Assembly (NCBI GenBank): GCA_014192065.1
Contig: BJHH01000002.1
Location: 372,001-436,000, forward strand
Length of the DNA stretch: 64,000 nucleotides
Direction: 5' to 3'
From: Gemmatimonadota bacterium
GTDB taxonomy: Bacteria; Gemmatimonadota; Gemmatimonadetes; Gemmatimonadales; Gemmatimonadaceae
Below are positions 60,772-64,000 of the stretch, one piece after another (position 1 is the stretch's first letter; each line of letters opens with the position of its first letter). The translations under genes and the position numbers were made by a program. Below the pieces are notes generated by a model. It made no database searches and had not been told where the DNA came from. It saw only the letters and a program-made list of their open reading frames with translations.

Positions 60772-63018
60772 CTAACGCCCCATCACTGGCGGTTTCTCGG
60801 CTTTCTTCAGGTACGTATCGAGCCACGACTCCATCTTCCCGAAGAAGTCCATCCAGCGCGAGTGCAGCAGTGTCTCGTGCACGTCGTCGGGAATGACCAT
60901 CAGCTCGTAGTAGATCTTGTTGGCCCGAAGCAATTGTACCAAGCCAACCGTCTGGCCGAACGCCACGTTTCGGTCGTCGTCACCGTGCAGCAGCAACACC
61001 GGCGACGTCCACTTGGCTATCTGCGAGATCGAACTCGACTTGTAGCTCACAGCCGCGGTGTCGAGCGTATTGCCCTGCAGGTGCACACCTGCCAGGTCCA
61101 CGCCGGTAATGAAGATGTCCGAGTTGCGTGCGAGGGCCTCAGCGGTGAGCAGCCCGCCATACGAAAGGCCCCAGATACCCACACGCTTTGGATCCACGTC
61201 GGCGCGCGTCTGCAGATACTTGCCCGCCGCGAGCACGTCGCCGTACTCGGACTTACCGTTGGCTGCGATGTTCGGTGCCTGCCGGAAACTCTTCCCGTAA
61301 CCGATACCACTCCGATAGTTCACGCTGATCACGATGTATCCCTGGCTCGCGAGCCACTGGTTCACCGCGTAGAAGACGTGATAGAACGAGAGGTAGTGAT
61401 AGCCAAGCAGCATCTGCCGTGATGGGCCGCCGTGGACGAAGACGATCGCCGGCCGTTTCTCGCCGGGCCTGATGTCCTTCGGCACGAAAATCTGGTTGTT
61501 GAACTTCATCCCGTCGGCCGCAGTGAGTGTCACGTTCGTCGGCACGACCTGCGCGTCCATCGGAAAATCTTTCGTCAGCGTCGGGTAGATGATCCGTTCG
61601 GTCGCCGCACCAGCGTTCGGCGTAACGGGCCAGATGCCCACGCCCTGCGGTCGGAGCGCCGTCGCGGACAGCGTCGCGACGTACTGACCCGACGCGAGCG
61701 GTTTCGGCGATGTCTGGATCTCTGCCGTCGTGACCTGCACCGCCTGGCCACCAGACGTTGGCACTTTCCAGATGTGGCGACGATCGATATCGCCGACATT
61801 CGTCGAGTAGAAGAGCCACTTCCCGTCCGTCGAGATCCCCGTGTGCTCCATCTGCCCTTCGCCAGGCGTCAGCACGATGGGCTGCGCATTCGGCGTGACC
61901 GCGCTCAGCGAATACATCCGCGTCCACTCTTCCGGCTCGAGTTGAAAGAGCAGCGAGTTGTCTGCCCATTCAATCGAGTTGATAGCCATGTACACGCGGT
62001 CGCCTGGCGCCGCATGCCAGAGTTCGCGCGCTAGGCCAGTCGCGGGATCGCCCACCATGATCTTGAGTGCGGACCCGTTCTCGAATGCGGAGCTGTAGAG
62101 TCCGGGCCGCGCGTCGGTAGGCCCGGCCTGGCCACGCCCACCGCCACCGCCACCGCCGCCGCCACGCCCCCCCGGCGCGTTGCCGCGACCGGTCAGTACC
62201 GCGGCACTGCCGGCGGCGGCGCCCGGCGCCAACATTTGGCCGAACGACAGGCCTGGGCGCCTCAGGAACGCGATCTGCTTTCCATCGACAGACCAAGTCG
62301 GGCTCGTATCGAAGTCGACGAATGGCGACATGTAGTGCACCGTGCGCTTTTTGACGTCATAGATCGCAATGAAAGAATGGTCGTTGCGGTTCGTCACGAA
62401 CGCGATCTTCGACCCGTCCGGCGACCACCGCGCATTGCTTTGCGAACCCCACGCCTTGATGAAGGGTTCTTCGCCCTTGTCCATTTTGCTCGACTGGGCC
62501 GTCTGGAACACGGCGGCACGGTACACCTGACCGTCCTTGAGGAAGAGGACGGAACGGCCGTCCGGCGACAGCACGGGACTGCTGCCCTGCGACACGCGCC
62601 ATGCTGGCCCACCCGACGTTCGCACGGCCCAAATGGCGCGTTCGGCGCCATTGGGATCGGCCGTCGGATTGGCGACCCAACCCTGCCCGTTCGGATTCAG
62701 TCCGCGAATGAACGCCACGACCGAACCGTCATCCGAGATCGTGACATCGGTCAGTTCGGTGCCATCGTCGGTGAGGAAACTCGTGAGCCGTTTCGCCTTG
62801 AAGTCGGGCGCGGCCGCGAAGTAGACGTTTCGCTTCCCTTCCTCATAGACCTGCCACGCAATCTTGTCGGCCTTCTTGGCCGCCACCATGAACTGCGGAT
62901 ACCCTGGGGCCAGCCATTGCTGGATCGTCGGCTTGCTTTGCGCAAACAGCGGCGCGGACGACAGGATGACGACGGCAGACACGGCCGCGCCGGTGATCAA
63001 TCGGGTGGAGAGTCGCAT
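60772..63018 (-). CDS. Secreted S9 family peptidase with TolB-type propeller
   Basis: 748 residues with a signal peptide (AAVSAVVILSSAPLFAQ). PD40-like blades (PVLSPDGRSVLFL, ARWSPDGSKIAFVTN, PTWSVDGKQIAFLR) are followed by the hydrolase domain: GLSYGG (S619), HGDDDRNVAFG (Asp about 681) and DDVHETLL (His about 714). A Gly/Arg-rich insert (GGRGGGGGGGGGRGQ) lies near residue 300. It should cut dipeptides or oligopeptides. The start at 63018 is preceded by GAGGG. Confidence 0.9.
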   Translation of the reverse strand: MRLSTRLITGAAVSAVVILSSAPLFAQSKPTIQQWLAPGYPQFMVAAKKADKIAWQVYEEGKRNVYFAAAPDFKAKRLTSFLTDDGTELTDVTISDDGSVVAFIRGLNPNGQGWVANPTADPNGAERAIWAVRTSGGPAWRVSQGSSPVLSPDGRSVLFLKDGQVYRAAVFQTAQSSKMDKGEEPFIKAWGSQSNARWSPDGSKIAFVTNRNDHSFIAIYDVKKRTVHYMSPFVDFDTSPTWSVDGKQIAFLRRPGLSFGQMLAPGAAAGSAAVLTGRGNAPGGRGGGGGGGGGRGQAGPTDARPGLYSSAFENGSALKIMVGDPATGLARELWHAAPGDRVYMAINSIEWADNSLLFQLEPEEWTRMYSLSAVTPNAQPIVLTPGEGQMEHTGISTDGKWLFYSTNVGDIDRRHIWKVPTSGGQAVQVTTAEIQTSPKPLASGQYVATLSATALRPQGVGIWPVTPNAGAATERIIYPTLTKDFPMDAQVVPTNVTLTAADGMKFNNQIFVPKDIRPGEKRPAIVFVHGGPSRQMLLGYHYLSFYHVFYAVNQWLASQGYIVISVNYRSGIGYGKSFRQAPNIAANGKSEYGDVLAAGKYLQTRADVDPKRVGIWGLSYGGLLTAEALARNSDIFITGVDLAGVHLQGNTLDTAAVSYKSSSISQIAKWTSPVLLLHGDDDRNVAFGQTVGLVQLLRANKIYYELMVIPDDVHETLLHSRWMDFFGKMESWLDTYLKKAEKPPVMGR

Positions 63019-63097
63019 GAAGCCCTCGGTGCAGGTCGAACTTAAGTGACGCACGGCGCGGCCGGAACGCTAGGCAGGTCCCCCCGGCAGGCCGGGC

Positions 63098-64000
63098 TTA
63101 GAACGCGATCATCTGCGTGAATTTCACCACGATGCTTCGGCCGGCCATGGGCGCGTCCGGCGTGGTGAACCGCTGTTCATTGAACACGATGAATAGGTCC
63201 GAGAGCGGATGGTGGATCAGATTGAATCGAATGTTCGCGTTGAACTGCTTGATCGCCGCGTCGTACTGGGTCAGCGCATCGAGGAACATGTTCGTGGTGA
63301 ACGAATAATTCGCGCGTCCGGTCCAGACCGTGGCCGTGAATTTCTGCTTCGGCCGGTCAAGATCGGCGCTCGTGTGCTGCACGCCGGTGGCAAGCCGGAA
63401 CCGGTAGGTAGGACGCATCGTTACGGTGGCGTTGAGCGCGTTCTGCGTGCCGCTCCAGAGCCCGCCATGCGAGGCGGTGAAGTTGAACGAGAGCGGACGC
63501 GCCGCGTTGCTGTTGTACAGCCAGCGCCACTCGGTCCACTGGTACCCGCCGGGCGCGAGCCGCTGCGCCTTGGGATCACCACGGTTGAGCCGCAGCGAAT
63601 CCGTGATGAACTCGTATCGCGCATTCGCCGAAAGTTCGGTGAACCCGCCGTCGTTGAAGAACCACGAGTTAGCCGTGTGTAGGTTTTTGCCGATCGGCCG
63701 CCCCAAGAGATCGTTGTAGTAGTTCCAGGTGATGTGCGGGTGCAGTTCGCGCACGCCATGGGCCTTCCACCACGCCGGCCGCGGGCGAATCCCGGCGTCG
63801 AGAAACCACTTTCGGACGTTGGTGCGCTTATAGTACGCGAGGTCGTCCTGGAAGCCTTCGCCGATCTCGAGCGCCGCCGCCTTCACATGGACGAACTGAC
63901 CCTCATAGTTAAGCGACGTGCGCCAGGTGTACTGACCACCGGTCTTCCCTGGCGTCTCGGATGCGACCGCGAACGAGTTCCAGTCGAGCTGCTTGAAGAA
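63098..64000 (-). CDS. C-terminal part of a DUF5916/CBM9-like outer-membrane protein (partial)
   Basis: The frame is open from the stop at 63098 to the window edge (301 codons) and continues beyond it. The visible part is beta-barrel-like, with alternating aromatic strands (HITWNYYNDL, RYEFITDSLRL, QWTEWRWLYN, FTATVWTGRANYSF). It ends with the SDLFIVFNEQRF..VKFTQMIAF pattern seen in DUF5916 proteins whose N-terminus carries a CBM9-like domain. The final Phe suits BAM-dependent outer-membrane insertion. The N-terminal domains are off-window. Confidence 0.8.
   Translation of the reverse strand, partial: FFKQLDWNSFAVASETPGKTGGQYTWRTSLNYEGQFVHVKAAALEIGEGFQDDLAYYKRTNVRKWFLDAGIRPRPAWWKAHGVRELHPHITWNYYNDLLGRPIGKNLHTANSWFFNDGGFTELSANARYEFITDSLRLNRGDPKAQRLAPGGYQWTEWRWLYNSNAARPLSFNFTASHGGLWSGTQNALNATVTMRPTYRFRLATGVQHTSADLDRPKQKFTATVWTGRANYSFTTNMFLDALTQYDAAIKQFNANIRFNLIHHPLSDLFIVFNEQRFTTPDAPMAGRSIVVKFTQMIAF

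Noticed and set aside
1-64000. tRNA, rRNA, insertion sequences, integrases or prophage genes
   Set aside because: No cloverleaf-like gene, ribosomal RNA block, transposase motif or terminal repeats were seen. Gaps between genes are all under about 260 bp.

Overview
The window is a G+C-rich, densely coded bacterial chromosome segment, most likely from the phylum Gemmatimonadota. This is inferred from gene content only: many secreted TolB/PD40 propeller proteins, two S9 and two M14 peptidases, a sortilin-like (VPS10) propeller protein, a propeller-amidohydrolase fusion, a DUF1800/DUF1501 pair, stand-alone CarboxypepD_reg/TonB-plug proteins, and Gly/Arg-rich inserts in exported enzymes. I see no rRNA, tRNA, CRISPR array, insertion sequence, integrase or phage gene. 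Intergenic gaps are all below about 260 bp. Many neighbouring genes overlap by ATGA or GTGA, so translational coupling is the local style.

Layout. 1-8 kb: the 3' end of an unknown gene, a D-2-hydroxyacid dehydrogenase, a TolB-like protein, an aromatic amino acid decarboxylase, a secreted metallo-beta-lactamase-fold protein, TerC, and a sodium:solute symporter preceded by a 31-residue membrane ORF. 8-16 kb: PIG-L deacetylase, 2-oxoglutarate dehydrogenase E1, a MATE exporter and a PIN-toxin remnant. 15.7-19.8 kb: msrP-msrQ-THUMP methyltransferase (methionine sulfoxide repair coupled to an RNA methyltransferase) and an MscS channel. 19.8-22.8 kb: a HlyD/ATPase/ABC-2 permease exporter whose upstream region, shared with a divergent gene, carries a tandem lacO-like repeat. 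22.9-24.2 kb: DUF6526-like protein, CDGSH protein and a conserved hypothetical protein.

24.2-30.8 kb is a tightly packed minus-strand run: M14 peptidase, a Cas4-like/RNase H-fold DUF2779 nuclease, a copper-monooxygenase-like lipoprotein with a haem-type CX4CH site, a DNA glycosylase that has lost its catalytic HhH-GPD core, and a TIGR01777 epimerase. 30.9-38.3 kb: giant VPS10-like protein, DUF1028 protein, an XRE/nucleotidyltransferase pair resembling a toxin-antitoxin module, and an S9 peptidase. 38.3-41.6 kb: two tandem barrel-less plug proteins coupled to an orphan adenine DNA methyltransferase and a membrane protein. 41.7-52.6 kb: amidohydrolase lipoprotein, M14 peptidase, alpha/beta hydrolase, PQQ-type sugar dehydrogenase and propeller-amidohydrolase. 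52.8-56.6 kb: the DUF1800/DUF1501 Tat pair, a cupredoxin lipoprotein and a divergent lipoprotein. 56.6-64 kb: AGXT2-like aminotransferase and methylmalonate-semialdehyde dehydrogenase (valine, beta-alanine or pyrimidine catabolism), a TSUP transporter, an S9 peptidase and the 3' part of a DUF5916-like outer-membrane protein.

Taken together the genes suggest a diderm aerobe living on peptides and amino acids, with an envelope rich in secreted hydrolases, copper proteins and oxidative-damage repair. No single complete new system is proven. The strongest leads are the coupled nuclease/degenerate-glycosylase run, the orphan plug pair, the lacO-like tandem operator and the poly-G promoter tract.
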